Origin: Sulfurimonas sp. UBA6014 | Lineage (GTDB): Bacteria; Campylobacterota; Campylobacteria; Campylobacterales; Sulfurimonadaceae | Assembly: GCA_002428085.1 (NCBI GenBank) | Contig: DJAA01000008.1 | Location: 595 to 22,962, forward strand | Direction: 5' to 3' | DNA length: 22,368 bases | Shown: piece by piece, positions 21,485 to 22,368 of the stretch | Numbering within the stretch: position 1 is the first letter of the stretch | Layout of the letters: each line of letters starts with the position of its first letter | Notes under the pieces: model-generated | Told to the model about the DNA's origin: nothing | Database searches by the model: none | The model's input: only the letters and a program-made list of their open reading frames with translations | Program-made: the position numbers and the translations under genes

Positions 21485-22368
21485 ATGAAAAGCGACACTA
21501 AAGGCAATGATTTACTAAAACTAACGGCACATATGTATGAGGTTACCGACTATAATAATCGACTCAATTCCCTAGCCGAGAGATGGGATCTTTTAACACT
21601 TCTTGGACAGATGTCAAATCTTGGGATGGATATGTCAGACACAAGAGAAAAATTTGGACATCTCACCCAACAGCTTTTACTCAAACTAGCAACAGAGCGT
21701 CTTAAAAAACTCACCGCAGAAATGGGCTCTAAAGCGCAAGTGGCAGTCGATATCGTTATACGAAATCTTTTTGAGAGAACTGCCGATATTGGCTTTTTGG
21801 CAACCGATGATGATATACGCGAATACTTGCAAAACACGCTTAGCCTTGGTAAAACCACTGATGAATACAGGCAAAAAAAAACCCTTCAAAAAAAAGCCTT
21901 AATACAAAGATTTAATGAATACATTGCAAAATACAGTGTTTATGACAATATTGTACTTTTAAGTTCTTCAGGGGAGATTCTGGTCCAACTTGACCAAAAT
22001 AACAAAAACACCCAATCAAACTCAAACTTTATCAACTTAGTCCTGAGTACCAGTGAAGCGTATGTAGAGTTCTACGACTACTGTGACATCACTCCTTCAA
22101 AACAAAAAAGCCTTATCTATGCCTTTAAAGTGACCAAAACAAATGAGGCAGACTCAGAAGTTTTAGGTGTGCTTGCACTCTTTTTTAAGTTTGAAGATGA
22201 GATGAGCGGCGTGTTTGGCAATCTCTTAGAAAAAAATGACTGGGCGACTCTTTTACTCTTAGACAGCGATGCTCAGGTCATCTCCTCCTCTGACCCTTAC
22301 CAGATTCCCCTTGGAACAACAATGCAAAAAGTTATCAATGAGGAGTACAAAATAGTGCGCTTTGCAGG
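21485..22368 (+). CDS. Probable sensory/chemotaxis-type protein, cut by window edge
   Basis: An open frame runs without a stop from the ATG at 21485 to the right edge (294 full codons visible). It starts MKSDTKGNDLLKLTAHMYEV. A helical N-terminal part (ERWDLLTLLGQMSNLGMDM) leads into IRNLFERTADIGFLATDDDI, then an alternating alpha/beta region (VYDNIVLLSSSGEILVQ ... WATLLLLDSDAQVISSSDP) that looks like a Cache/PAS-type sensory fold. No N-terminal membrane segment is visible, so the sensor would be cytoplasmic. An output domain, if any, lies beyond the window. AAGG precedes the ATG by about 11 bases, a weak site. It starts 25 bp after nifS and may be co-transcribed with it. Family assignment is from memory of similar Campylobacterota and gammaproteobacterial proteins. 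Confidence 0.7.
   Translation, partial: MKSDTKGNDLLKLTAHMYEVTDYNNRLNSLAERWDLLTLLGQMSNLGMDMSDTREKFGHLTQQLLLKLATERLKKLTAEMGSKAQVAVDIVIRNLFERTADIGFLATDDDIREYLQNTLSLGKTTDEYRQKKTLQKKALIQRFNEYIAKYSVYDNIVLLSSSGEILVQLDQNNKNTQSNSNFINLVLSTSEAYVEFYDYCDITPSKQKSLIYAFKVTKTNEADSEVLGVLALFFKFEDEMSGVFGNLLEKNDWATLLLLDSDAQVISSSDPYQIPLGTTMQKVINEEYKIVRFA

Noticed and set aside
21485..22368. Broken gene after nifS
   Set aside because: The frame is open to the last base, so it is cut by the window edge, not by a mutation.
1..22368. CRISPR array, tRNA or rRNA gene, transposase
   Set aside because: No regularly spaced direct repeats, cloverleaf sequence, rRNA or transposase-like protein was found.

Overview
The window looks like part of the nitrogen-fixation island of a mesophilic, low-to-moderate-GC Campylobacterota (Epsilonproteobacteria; Sulfurimonas/Sulfuricurvum/Arcobacter-like). 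This assignment rests on protein flavour and gene content and is an inference; no rRNA or other phylogenetic marker is present. Nearly all genes from 49 to 17523 are on the minus strand, and a plus-strand operon runs from 17690 to the right edge.

Minus strand, read right to left: a DNA-3-methyladenine glycosylase I gene (tag, 16948-17523); a complete, tightly overlapping NAD-linked bidirectional [NiFe]-hydrogenase operon, hoxE-hoxF-hoxU-hoxY-hoxH-hoxW (16763 down to 11562); a 300-bp control region; then nifB-nifV-GNAT acetyltransferase-Rop-like (DUF683) protein-small Cys-rich protein-LRR/GNAT fusion (11261 down to 5905); a membrane GGDEF diguanylate cyclase with its own well-formed promoter (5772 down to 4699); and finally nifH-orf115-nifD-nifK (4454 down to 49). 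The nitrogenase is a standard Mo enzyme: all P-cluster, FeMo-co and [4Fe-4S] ligands are intact. NifH carries an unusual insertion, and an unrecognised 115-residue gene sits between nifH and nifD.

Plus strand: a divergent operon holds a Tpx-like redoxin without a peroxidatic cysteine, a SIR2-like protein with altered catalytic motifs, a second-type ClpX and NifS. A gene for a probable sensory/chemotaxis-type protein runs off the right edge. The ClpX-nif linkage recalls ClpX2 of Azotobacter vinelandii.

Working model: NifS supplies sulfur, NifB makes the FeMo-co precursor and NifV makes homocitrate. NifHDK fixes N2 and evolves H2, and HoxEFUYH could recycle that H2 into NADH. The Tpx-like, SIR2-like, ClpX, LRR-GNAT, GNAT, DUF683 and Cys-rich proteins are candidate quality-control or regulatory accessories. 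nifE, nifN, nifU, nifX and nifA are not in the window.

The most notable non-coding signal is a shared 19-nt motif, CCTAGAAYA-N4-ATGCAT, upstream of all three nif transcription units (nifH; nifB, in two copies; and the Tpx-like-sir2-clpX-nifS operon). No sigma-54 -24/-12 promoter could be found in front of any of them. Other non-coding features are a palindrome behind nifK, a strong stem-loop behind nifH, a palindrome on the diguanylate-cyclase promoter, and three hairpins between near-perfect inverted arms upstream of hoxE.
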